31,203 bases of DNA from Bacteroidales bacterium (GTDB taxonomy: Bacteria > Bacteroidota > Bacteroidia > Bacteroidales > UBA932). Below the pieces are notes generated by a model. The model was not told the origin of the DNA. It saw only the letters and a list, made by a program, of their open reading frames with translations, and ran no database searches. This document shows, in pieces, positions 14,294-22,917 of the stretch (position 1 is the stretch's first letter; each line of letters opens with the position of its first letter). A program made the translations under genes and the position numbers. The stretch is from the NCBI GenBank assembly GCA_017509375.1, contig JAFWPT010000472.1, forward strand, positions 1 through 31,203, given 5' to 3'.

Positions 14294-17200
14294 ATGAAAA
14301 CACGCTTTTTCTTAGGGCTTGCGGCGGTAGTGCTGCTGGCAAGCTGCAGCAAGGAGCTCCAGGCTCCCGAAACCGTTATTTCCGATACCAAGACGACTCT
14401 CGAAGTAGGAATCGTTCCTGCCACGAAGACCGTTATGGAATCCAATGACGGGACTTCCCACAATGTTTACTGGTCCAACGGAGATCAGATTGCCGTCAAC
14501 GGCACCGCATCCGAGGCTTTGGAGAATGTTCCGGCCGAATGTGCCACCACCCAGTTCACATTCAACGGCGTCCTGAGCACTCCCTACAATGTGCTGTATC
14601 CTGCATCCATCTATGCGGACGCAAGCCACGTAAACCTTCCCGCAGTACAAGCCTACAGGGCCGGCGGTTTTGCAGAGGGCATGTTCCCTATGGCCGGATA
14701 TTCGGCCGACGGCAGCAGCCTCTCCCTCAATCACCTTTGCGCCATCCTGAAGATTCAGGTGAAGCAGGCTGCAACCGATCCCGATACGGACAACATCGCA
14801 GCAGTACGCTTCAAGGGCCGCAACGGCGAGAAGGTCAGCGGTAACTTCGGCATTACCTACGATCCCGCCGCCATCGCAGCCGAGTCCGGCACCGGAGCAG
14901 AGCTGGAAGTCAAGGTTGTCAAGACCCTGGCAACTTCCACTTCTGCCGCAGCGGTTTACTACATCGTGGTCCCTGCCCGCGAGTATGCCAACGGCTTCGA
15001 CGTCATCGTCCAGGATGTCAACGGTCACATCATGACCAAGAGCAAGACTACCGCAAAGACTCTCGAAGCCGGTCATCTGTATGCCATGACTGAATTTGAG
15101 TTCGTCCCCACCGGCACCGAGCTCGGAGTCGTCATCAGCAACGCCCAGGAACTCATCGATTTTGCCACCGCCTACAACAACAAGGAATATGCGGATCTTG
15201 GCTCCAGCCTCGTTGCCACCGTTACCGACAACATCACCTTCGACGCCACTTCCTCCGCTGCCTTCAACGCAACGGGCGGAATCGGCCTGAAGAACGGTGT
15301 AGGCGGCGCCACGGAAGATTTTTACTTTGACGGCCTCTTCAATGGCGGCAACTACACCATTTCCGGCCTGGAAGCCACCGTGCCTCTGTTTGTGGCAACA
15401 GGCAGTGCAGGCACCGTCAAGGACTTGAATGTCGACAGTTCGTGTGAGTTTACCTTCACACACGCCAACACATCAGAAGGCATGTTCGCTTCTGTCGTAG
15501 GATATCACAAAGGTGTGCTCGACAATGTAAAGGTTGCAGCCGACATCAATCTTGATGAAGTTGCCGAAGTTACCAAAATGACTACCTTAGGGGGTCTTGC
15601 AGGCCGCACAACCACAGGTAAGCTCCAGAACGGCTGCGAGTACTCCGGCTTGATTTCCACCCCTGCAGGCTTTACTACTACCGGAAAACTCATCATCGGA
15701 GGACTTGTGGGAAGATTTTCCAATGCCGGCAGCGTAAGCGATGCTACTTTCAAGGGAGCCATAAGCAACTTTGCATTAGCATCTTCTACAGATAAGGCCA
15801 ACCCCAATCTTATAATCGGCGGCGTAGTCGGTTATCTGGACGGCGGAGCAAGTGTTTCCTCCTCAAACTCAACTGCAGATCACGAGGAAGTTGCGACCGG
15901 GCACTCTACGCTTAAGGGAAGGATTGTAATCAGTACCACTACGGCCTATAATTCTGCCTTGGGTGGTATTGTCGGAGAGCTCCAAGACGGCAGTGTCTCC
16001 GATTGTTCCAATGCTGCTACTCTGTCCTGCTATATTGTCAAAATCGGTGATGCATCTGCCAGATATATCAAGAACGGTGGTATAGTAGGCAAAGTGAACG
16101 TTAATGGAACTGTGACAGACTGCATCAACAATGGTGCTATCAATCACCGTGCTAATCCAAGGCTTCAGGACCTCGGTGGTATTGCCGGTTACAATGCCGG
16201 TTCCATCAGCGGTTGTACAAATAATGCCGCTGTCAACCACATGACTTCCGGTGCAAGCGGCGCAACCAATAAGGGTGGGCGAATAGTCAATATTGCCGGT
16301 ATCATCGGTGAGAATGCCTCTGGTGCGTCTGTCTCCGATATCCACAATACTGCTGATATTCAGATTTCTGCCATTGAAGATAACTATGACACTACCAATG
16401 ATAAACCTGTTTGTGAAATCAGGATGGGGGGTGTCGTTGCCTATAATCTGGAAGTGATTGATGGAGGCGCGTCAAAGAATATCACTAACGCAGGCAATAT
16501 TAACCTGACTACTACGCCTCAGAATCCGTTCCTTGGATTTGAGCTTGGCGGTGTTGTCGGTTATTCCGAGAAATCCGTTAAAAATGTCGTCAATTCAGGT
16601 ACTGTGTCTAACAAGCTGAACAATGCTTACGCCGTTACCAGGCTCTATATGGGCGGCGCTGTCGGCGAAATGAAGAACGGTGCAAATGTTGAGATAAGAG
16701 GATGTGAGAATTCCGGAGAAGTCTATTTCAACGTTAACGCCAAAGCTGCAGCTCATACAGGCGACTACCTTGGAGGCATTGTCGGATTCGTTACCGGAGA
16801 AGATGTCAACACCACCGTTTCCGACTGCGAGAACAGCGGCTATGTCCATATCAACTGCAATATTACTACAGCATGTACGGATCTCATAGCAGCAGGCATA
16901 GTAGGAAAGATGAACGAGTCTGGTTCGATCACCGATTGCAACAATATCGGCGGAGCAAGCAATGCCGGAGAGGTTTATATCGGATTCTCCAATGCCGCCC
17001 ATACCGATAATTATGCTGGCGGTATCTTAGGCAAAACCGTTGACAGCGACCTTGCCGTCAGTGGTTGTACCAATTCCGGAAAAATCTGGGGGGGGAACGG
17101 TACAAAGCAGAATGGAAAAACTTTCTATGTAGGTGGAATAGCTGCATACCTTGACGGTGCGTCCAGCGTCGATGACTGCGAGAACAATGGTGTTCTCCTG

Positions 17201-17758
17201 AACAATCAGTTCAACAACACCGTTACCAAGGCTGGCTCCATATTTGAGGGTGGCATCGCAGGATTCGTTCTTGGTACTGACAGCGATAGGATTTCCATTT
17301 CCAATGTAACCAACAATGTAAATAGTGGCGCAACCATTACAGGAGGACGCCGTGGCTACACCGGAGGCGCGGTAGGTTATGGCGAATATGTGGACATCAC
17401 CAATGCCACCAACGCCAACAGCTACGGCGGAGGTTCCGGTTACTATATTGGCGGTATCGCCGGCTGGCTGGTCAACGGTACCATCAGCAATAGCACCTAT
17501 TCAGGAACCGCCATAGAAACCACCCAGGTTCAGGGCGCAGGCGGAATCGTCTGCACACTTGATGCCGGTTCAACCATTGACGGATGCAGCAGCTACCTCA
17601 ATTCTATTACCCACGGATCAAACGCATGCGTTGACGGCGATATAGCTGGCAAGTCCGTTGCAGGCAGTACCATCAAGAACTGCCATTATACCGGCACCTA
17701 TGGCCTCTGCTCCGACACCAATTTCACCGACGGTGGCAGCAACGTAGCAGACCTGTAG
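14294..17758 (+). CDS. Lipoprotein: fimbrillin-like head + long GLUG beta-helix (F-G)
   Basis: The start chosen is ATG 14294 (1154 residues), because it begins directly with a lipoprotein signal ending LLASC (Cys18) and follows a purine-rich run. A frame from 14267 would add nine basic residues. Residues about 25-275 are the same fimbrillin-like domain as in the F-P protein (KTVME, VYWSNGDQI, VLYPASIYADA, GMFPMAGYS, LNHLCAILKI). From about 285 a cap segment (AQELIDFATAY ... FDGLFNGGNYTISGL) leads into some 18 GLUG-type turns such as GGLVGRF, GGVVGYL, GGIVGKV, GGIAGYN and GGIAGWL, spaced roughly 40-55 residues, predicting a long right-handed beta-helix. No catalytic motif is visible. A surface adhesin or ligand-binding role is likely. 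The gene has an internal G8 tract and a lower-GC middle section. Confidence 0.88.
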   Translation: MKTRFFLGLAAVVLLASCSKELQAPETVISDTKTTLEVGIVPATKTVMESNDGTSHNVYWSNGDQIAVNGTASEALENVPAECATTQFTFNGVLSTPYNVLYPASIYADASHVNLPAVQAYRAGGFAEGMFPMAGYSADGSSLSLNHLCAILKIQVKQAATDPDTDNIAAVRFKGRNGEKVSGNFGITYDPAAIAAESGTGAELEVKVVKTLATSTSAAAVYYIVVPAREYANGFDVIVQDVNGHIMTKSKTTAKTLEAGHLYAMTEFEFVPTGTELGVVISNAQELIDFATAYNNKEYADLGSSLVATVTDNITFDATSSAAFNATGGIGLKNGVGGATEDFYFDGLFNGGNYTISGLEATVPLFVATGSAGTVKDLNVDSSCEFTFTHANTSEGMFASVVGYHKGVLDNVKVAADINLDEVAEVTKMTTLGGLAGRTTTGKLQNGCEYSGLISTPAGFTTTGKLIIGGLVGRFSNAGSVSDATFKGAISNFALASSTDKANPNLIIGGVVGYLDGGASVSSSNSTADHEEVATGHSTLKGRIVISTTTAYNSALGGIVGELQDGSVSDCSNAATLSCYIVKIGDASARYIKNGGIVGKVNVNGTVTDCINNGAINHRANPRLQDLGGIAGYNAGSISGCTNNAAVNHMTSGASGATNKGGRIVNIAGIIGENASGASVSDIHNTADIQISAIEDNYDTTNDKPVCEIRMGGVVAYNLEVIDGGASKNITNAGNINLTTTPQNPFLGFELGGVVGYSEKSVKNVVNSGTVSNKLNNAYAVTRLYMGGAVGEMKNGANVEIRGCENSGEVYFNVNAKAAAHTGDYLGGIVGFVTGEDVNTTVSDCENSGYVHINCNITTACTDLIAAGIVGKMNESGSITDCNNIGGASNAGEVYIGFSNAAHTDNYAGGILGKTVDSDLAVSGCTNSGKIWGGNGTKQNGKTFYVGGIAAYLDGASSVDDCENNGVLLNNQFNNTVTKAGSIFEGGIAGFVLGTDSDRISISNVTNNVNSGATITGGRRGYTGGAVGYGEYVDITNATNANSYGGGSGYYIGGIAGWLVNGTISNSTYSGTAIETTQVQGAGGIVCTLDAGSTIDGCSSYLNSITHGSNACVDGDIAGKSVAGSTIKNCHYTGTYGLCSDTNFTDGGSNVADL
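17088..17095 (+). repeat. G8 homopolymer inside the F-G lipoprotein gene
   Basis: Eight consecutive G lie in the codons for K-I-W-G-G-N within the GLUG region. Gain or loss of one G would shift the frame and remove about the last 220 residues. A six-G run also occurs at 16426-16431 in the same gene. Such tracts in surface-protein genes can act as slippage switches; here that is only a possibility. Confidence 0.7.
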
Positions 17759-17770
17759 AAATATTCCCGT

Positions 17771-17791
17771 ATTCCGGCCTGGTCCCGGAAT
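17771..17791 (+). repeat. Short inverted repeat between F-G gene and susC
   Basis: ATTCCGG (17771-17777) and CCGGAAT (17785-17791) form a perfect 7-bp stem with a 7-base loop, beginning 12 bases after the stop codon. It precedes a stronger hairpin at 17800-17833. It may add to mRNA 3'-end stability or attenuation. Confidence 0.4.
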
Positions 17792-17799
17792 TGATTCTG

Positions 17800-17836
17800 G
17801 GGGTTGGCTAATCAAAACAGTTTAGCCAGCCCCTTT
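17800..17836 (+). terminator. 12-bp hairpin before susC, possible attenuator/partial terminator
   Basis: GGGGTTGGCTAA (17800-17811) pairs with TTAGCCAGCCCC (17822-17833) with one G-T wobble and a 10-base loop, followed by only three T (17834-17836). The stem is strong but the T run is short, so full termination is doubtful. It lies in the 121-bp gap between the F-G gene and susC, where it could set a step in transcript level or protect the upstream mRNA. No clear TAnnTTTG promoter is visible in the 43 bases between this hairpin and the susC start. Confidence 0.5.
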
Positions 17837-17879
17837 CGGGTCAAAAAACACGAAATCATTTAACCAATAACAACTGTAG

Positions 17880-20800
17880 ATGAAACGTTTTCTGTTCACG
17901 TTGATGTCCGTACTCCTGCTGCCGGCACTGCTGTCGGCACAGCAGGCCAAGACTTGGACCGGCATCGTGGTAGACAGCAACGGCGACCCCATCCCGGGCG
18001 TTGCGGTTTTTGTCTCCGGTGCAGTGTCCGGCGGCTCCATCACCAATGCGGACGGCTCCTATTCCATCTCCGCAAAGCCTGACGATGAAATCAACTTTGC
18101 CTGTCTCGGCTACGAAACCCTCATCATAAAAGCGGCGTCTGCCCAGATGAAGCGGGTGGTGCTCAAAGATGAGGCGGAAGTCCTGGATCAAGCCGTAGTC
18201 ACGGCCCTCGGTATAAAGAGGGACGAGAAGGCCATAGGTTACTCCGCCCAGAAAGTGGAGGGAGAGAAGTTCTCGAATTCCGCCACCACAGGTAACTGGC
18301 TCAACGGTATTTCCGGCCAGGTAGCCGGTCTCAACATAGACCGGAGCAGCGGCCCTGAAGGTTCCATGCGCGTTACGGTGCGAGGCGAGTCCTCCGCCAG
18401 CCTGGAGAACAATACCGCCCTCTTTGTGGTTGACGGCGTGCCTATGTACAACACCTCCACCAAGTCCGACGCCGGCGGCGAGGGCAGCTCCTTTGCCATC
18501 GACTACGGTAACGGTATCGCCGATATCGACCCGGAGAACATTGAGAGCGTGACAGTGCTTAAAGGCGCCGCCGCAACCGCACTCTACGGTTCCCAGGCCG
18601 CCAACGGCGCCATCATCATCACCACCAAGTCCGCCGAGAGCCAGGATGCAGTGTTCAGCGTAAGCTACAAGTCCAGCTTCGCAGCGGATGTGGTCCTGAC
18701 TTCCCCCGACCTGCAGTACACCTACGGTCAGGGAACAGCCGGCCAGGACTACTATTACTACCTGGTGAGCGGCGAGGGCGACGACGTGGCCGGACTCAAC
18801 CCCCGTGCCGACTATTCCACCACCGCTACCCTGGAATCCTGGGGGCCGAAAATGGACGGCACCCCTTATTTCCAATACTATAACATTGAAAAGGGAATCG
18901 GCGGCCACGTCAACGAGCTGGGTGATTTCGTGCGCGACGCCACTCCGTTCATCAGCTACGGAGACTGGTTCAAAGACTATTTCGAGACCGGAAAGACTTT
19001 CTCCAACTCCATAGTGATGTCCGGCAAGATAGGCAAGGACAACAGCGTGCGCGTGAGCTACACCAACAATACTACCTCCGGCATCGTGCCCAACTCCCCG
19101 AGCATGACCAACTATATCTCCGTGAGAACCGGCAGCAAGCTGGCCAAGTGGCTCAAGATGGACACCTCGGTGAACTACCGCAGCCTCAGGAGAGACAACA
19201 TCCCTACTTCCTCCGGTTACGGTTCCACCGCCATAATGTACAGTCTGTGGTGCTATGCGCCGAGCATCGATATGAGCTGGGCCTCCAATTACTGGAAGGA
19301 CCCCGCTGCATTCCAGCAGGACGCATCCCTCACCGGAGGCAAGAACAACGCCTACTTCCTGGCCAACGAATGTATCAACAACCAGAACCGCGACCGTATG
19401 TACGGCAACGTTTCCTTCAACGCGGACATTGCAAAGGGACTTACCCTCACGGCACGCGGCGGTCTCGACATCACTTCCGAGTTCCGCTCCCAGAGGCAGG
19501 CCACTTCCACGCAGGCCAAGCCTCAGGGCTGGTACCGTGAGCAGGACATCGACTCCAAGCAGTTCTCCGGCGACTTCCTGCTTCGCTACAACACCCGCAT
19601 AGGTGCCGATTTCGATATCACCGGCAACGTGGGCGGAAGCATTATCTGGCGCAGCTACAGCAACCATACCCAGACCGCCAGCACCCTCAACATCCCCGGC
19701 GTATATTCGCTCATCAACGCATCCTACGAGCCCAAGGCCACCAACAATTCCTACGAGCGCCAGACCAATTCGCTCTACGGAATGCTTTCGCTCGCCTGGA
19801 AGAACGCAGTGTTCCTGGATGTTACCGGCCGTAACGACTGGTCCAGCACCCTGCCGGCAAACAACCGTTCGTTCTTCTATCCTTCCGTTTCCGGAAGCGT
19901 GGCCCTCAACGACCTGTTCGAATTCGGACGCGCCAACGGCCTCATCAACCTGATGAAAATCCGTGCTTCCTGGGCCCAGGTAGGTAACGATACGGCCCCT
20001 TACCGCGTAGCAGACTACCTCCAGGGCACCGGCTTCCCCGGCACCGTGCAGATTCAGACTTCCAAGTCCAACACGAACCTGCGTCCGGAGATAGTGAGCT
20101 CCTGGGAAGTGGGTCTGGAACTCCGTATGTTCAAGAACCGCCTGTCTTTCGACGCCGCCTATTACGACTCGGTGACCAAGGACCTCATCTCCCAGATGCC
20201 GGTTTCCTATGCAAACGGTGTCAACTACATGTTCGTCAACGCCGGTTCCATACGCACCCGCGGTATAGAGCTCACCCTTGGCGGCACTCTCATCAAGAAG
20301 CGTGATTTCCAGTGGAAAGTAAGTTCCAACTTCACCATGAACAAGAACTCCGTGGTATCGCTCGGAGAGGGTATAGACCAGTGGATTATCGCTTCCTACA
20401 GCACTCATGCATACATGATTGCCTACGAGGGCGGCAGCCTCACCTCTATGTACGGCAAGGGTTACGTCCGCGCACCGGAAGGCTCCACGGCCATCGATGA
20501 GAAAGGCAACATGGTCGATGTTTCCGGCCTGCTTGTGCTGGACAAGCAGAACGTGCCGCAGACAGGCACGGAACTCCAGTACCTCGGAGAGGCCGCCCCG
20601 CTTTGGAAAGCCGGCTTTAACACCAGCCTCAAGTTCAAAGGCCTGGAATTCCACGTGAGCCTGGACGGCCAGATGGGAGGCCACGTGTTCTCCTACACCA
20701 ACTGGGTGCTTAACTATCGTGGAAAGGGCCTGGCTACCCTGGAAGGCCGCGAAGGCGGCATGGTGCCCATCGGTGTCCGCGAGACTGCCGACGGCAACTT

Positions 20801-21143
20801 TGTCATCAATACTGATGCCATACCGAGGGAAAACATAGCTACCTATTACCACAATAAGTACGAGCAGACCAACGGCGAGGCTAACTTCGTGAGCACGAAG
20901 TTCCTCAAGGTCCGTGAGGCCCGTCTCGACTACTCCCTTCCCAAGAAGCTGCTGGCCAAGACCAAGGTGCTCAGCGGCGTTACTTTCTCCGTCTTTGCCA
21001 ACAACTTGTGGTGCTGGACGGACTTTCCCGGATGGGATCCTGAAGGCGTGACGATGCGCGGAAGCTCCGTCATCCCCGGATTCGAAATCCTGCAGATGCC
21101 ATCCACCGCCCAGTTCGGCGGCTCAGTGAACCTTGTATTCTAA
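17880..21143 (+). CDS. SusC-like TonB-dependent outer-membrane transporter
   Basis: The 1087 residues follow the SusC plan: signal peptide cleaved after LLSA (about residue 20), a carboxypeptidase-regulatory-like domain (about 25-95, GIVVDSNGDPIPGVAVFVSG), a linker LDQAVVTALGIKRDEKAIGY typical of the start of SusC plugs, the plug domain (about 110-245, with LFVVDGVPM and ALYGSQAANGAIIITTK), and a long barrel ending GGSVNLVF with a terminal Phe. It imports oligomers or small ligands across the outer membrane using TonB energy. The SusD-like partner starts 13 bp after the stop. There is no N-terminal STN signalling domain, and no anti-sigma/ECF pair is linked. The ligand cannot be read from sequence; the surrounding phosphoesterases point to a phosphate-containing one. 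Confidence 0.97.
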   Translation: MKRFLFTLMSVLLLPALLSAQQAKTWTGIVVDSNGDPIPGVAVFVSGAVSGGSITNADGSYSISAKPDDEINFACLGYETLIIKAASAQMKRVVLKDEAEVLDQAVVTALGIKRDEKAIGYSAQKVEGEKFSNSATTGNWLNGISGQVAGLNIDRSSGPEGSMRVTVRGESSASLENNTALFVVDGVPMYNTSTKSDAGGEGSSFAIDYGNGIADIDPENIESVTVLKGAAATALYGSQAANGAIIITTKSAESQDAVFSVSYKSSFAADVVLTSPDLQYTYGQGTAGQDYYYYLVSGEGDDVAGLNPRADYSTTATLESWGPKMDGTPYFQYYNIEKGIGGHVNELGDFVRDATPFISYGDWFKDYFETGKTFSNSIVMSGKIGKDNSVRVSYTNNTTSGIVPNSPSMTNYISVRTGSKLAKWLKMDTSVNYRSLRRDNIPTSSGYGSTAIMYSLWCYAPSIDMSWASNYWKDPAAFQQDASLTGGKNNAYFLANECINNQNRDRMYGNVSFNADIAKGLTLTARGGLDITSEFRSQRQATSTQAKPQGWYREQDIDSKQFSGDFLLRYNTRIGADFDITGNVGGSIIWRSYSNHTQTASTLNIPGVYSLINASYEPKATNNSYERQTNSLYGMLSLAWKNAVFLDVTGRNDWSSTLPANNRSFFYPSVSGSVALNDLFEFGRANGLINLMKIRASWAQVGNDTAPYRVADYLQGTGFPGTVQIQTSKSNTNLRPEIVSSWEVGLELRMFKNRLSFDAAYYDSVTKDLISQMPVSYANGVNYMFVNAGSIRTRGIELTLGGTLIKKRDFQWKVSSNFTMNKNSVVSLGEGIDQWIIASYSTHAYMIAYEGGSLTSMYGKGYVRAPEGSTAIDEKGNMVDVSGLLVLDKQNVPQTGTELQYLGEAAPLWKAGFNTSLKFKGLEFHVSLDGQMGGHVFSYTNWVLNYRGKGLATLEGREGGMVPIGVRETADGNFVINTDAIPRENIATYYHNKYEQTNGEANFVSTKFLKVREARLDYSLPKKLLAKTKVLSGVTFSVFANNLWCWTDFPGWDPEGVTMRGSSVIPGFEILQMPSTAQFGGSVNLVF

Positions 21144-21156
21144 TGGAGGAACGATC

Positions 21157-22905
21157 ATGAAACACAGAATCATTTCAGCGTTTATCCTTGTGTGCGCGCT
21201 CGCCGGCTGTTCCAAGTTCGACGAAATGAGCAAGAACCCGTATGCCCTTTACGAAGCTCCGGCCGAGTCTTTCGTGCATCCGATTATGTTCAAGACGCAG
21301 TACAACCTGATCAGCATATTCCGCGGTACCACCGTGTTCCTGTCCCAATATGCAGTGTCCACCAACTCGGAGTCAAGTTCCCGTGTCATAGGCAATTACA
21401 ATATACCTGAAGGTACTTCGGACGATATCTGGACCTCGCTTTACCTCCAGTACGGCAACGCCTACTATATGTACGACCAGGCGGTAAAGGAAAAGAGCGC
21501 TTCCATGCAGGCTGTCGCCCTGGTGCTCCGTTCTTTCCTGATAACCCAGATAACGGACACATACGGCGACGTGCCTTTCCGTGAGGCCGGTCTGCTGCCT
21601 CTCGCCGGTACTTCCGACAAATACACCACGGCTTACGACAGCCAGAAGGATATTTACCGTTCCGTCATCTGTATGCTGGAAGAGGCCAACAAGCTCTTCT
21701 CCGAGAGCGAAGACCTGCATTTCTCCGCCATCTGCGACAAGACTTACGGAGGCGACCTGGACAAGTGGCGCCGTTTCGGCAACTCTCTCTATGCCAGGGT
21801 CCTGATGCGTATAGGCATGAAGGCGATGGAAGAGAGCAACGGGGTGCTCGACCTGTATGACCCCTGGGAGTCAGTCAACGTACGCATCAAGTTGTCCGAA
21901 CTCTACGAATGTTTCGTGAACGGAGGCGGCGATTATCCTATGATGCGCAGCCGTGCCGACCGCCCCATGGTGCCTTTCAGCATCCAGAACGAAACCGAGC
22001 AGACTCCTTTCTACACCACCACCAACGGTATATGGAATTCGGTTGCAGTGTGCGATGTGCTTACCCGCCGCATGCTGGATTACACCGAGGCGGTGGACTC
22101 CGACGGGCAGATCTACTACAAGTACAAGGCCGGCCCCTACAATGTGCTGAGCCCTTCCACCGGCCACGCGGAAGATCCCCGTTACGACTGCTGGTGGCGC
22201 AAGGCCAACGGTATGCCGAACCAGATGTTGAACGCGGCGTCCATAAGGTTCCTCGACAGCAAGGAGCACAAGTCCTCTGCCGGTAACTCTTCAATAGGCC
22301 GTATGACTTACGGAAACGACTATCCTTCCGGAATATCGCAGAAGATTTTCGACCTCAAGAACGCCTCCTCTTATGCGCTCATGAACTACTCCGAACTGTT
22401 GTTCATTTTCGCCGAGGCCGGAGCGCGCGGCTGGATTTCTTCCGCATCCGGACTTGGTGCATACCTGGCGCTGCTCAAGCAGGGCGTCATCGAGAGCATC
22501 CTGGAGTGGAATCCCTATGTCACTGCCGATTCCCCTCAGGTGGTGGACTACGTGAATTACGTAACCAACGGAGAGGAGTACAGCGGAGAAACTTTCAATT
22601 CAGAAAACGCACTGGAGGCCATTCTCACCCAGAAGTGGATTTCCTCCTTCTTCATCGGAATAGAATCCTGGTGCGACTACCGCCGTACCGGCTATCCCAT
22701 ACTCAGGACGGACGGCCCCGCTGCGGGCAACAACCACATCCTGCCGACGCGCCTGCGCTATCCTTCCGACGAGCCATATCGCAATTCCGAGTACTATAAG
22801 GCTGCTGTGGACGGCTGGCTGGGCGGCACCAACAACATCCAGACGGATGTGTGGTGGGCGGATACCAAGGAAAGTAAGGCAGTTAGACTTTTGGGCAGAC
22901 AGTAA
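21157..22905 (+). CDS. SusD/RagB-like nutrient-binding lipoprotein
   Basis: The start taken is ATG 21157 (582 residues), 7 bases after GGAGGA and directly opening a lipoprotein signal with LAGC (Cys18). A start at 21133 would overlap susC. Features of the SusD-like group are the N-terminal NPYALYEAPAESFVHP segment, a TPR-like helical core including DTYGDVPFREAG and YDSQKDIYRSVICMLEEAN, GGDLDKWRRFGNSLYARVLMRI, and the C-terminal EAILTQKWISSFFIGIESWCDYRRTGYP characteristic of the family. The protein caps the SusC barrel on the cell surface and delivers ligand. Together with SusC it forms the uptake core of this locus. Confidence 0.95.
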   Translation: MKHRIISAFILVCALAGCSKFDEMSKNPYALYEAPAESFVHPIMFKTQYNLISIFRGTTVFLSQYAVSTNSESSSRVIGNYNIPEGTSDDIWTSLYLQYGNAYYMYDQAVKEKSASMQAVALVLRSFLITQITDTYGDVPFREAGLLPLAGTSDKYTTAYDSQKDIYRSVICMLEEANKLFSESEDLHFSAICDKTYGGDLDKWRRFGNSLYARVLMRIGMKAMEESNGVLDLYDPWESVNVRIKLSELYECFVNGGGDYPMMRSRADRPMVPFSIQNETEQTPFYTTTNGIWNSVAVCDVLTRRMLDYTEAVDSDGQIYYKYKAGPYNVLSPSTGHAEDPRYDCWWRKANGMPNQMLNAASIRFLDSKEHKSSAGNSSIGRMTYGNDYPSGISQKIFDLKNASSYALMNYSELLFIFAEAGARGWISSASGLGAYLALLKQGVIESILEWNPYVTADSPQVVDYVNYVTNGEEYSGETFNSENALEAILTQKWISSFFIGIESWCDYRRTGYPILRTDGPAAGNNHILPTRLRYPSDEPYRNSEYYKAAVDGWLGGTNNIQTDVWWADTKESKAVRLLGRQ

Positions 22906-22917
22906 AAAAGGAAGACC

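Noticed and set aside
15400..17700. Periodic repeats that might be a CRISPR array or tandem DNA repeat
   Set aside because: The periodicity is at the protein level (GG-hydrophobic-x-G turns of GLUG motifs) with varied codons and spacing. There are no identical direct repeats with unique spacers.
17856..20852. A 998-codon open frame on the minus strand over susC
   Set aside because: It lies exactly antisense to an unambiguous full-length SusC, shows no domain or signal, and has a low-complexity Gly/Val/His-rich translation typical of the complement of GC-rich coding DNA.
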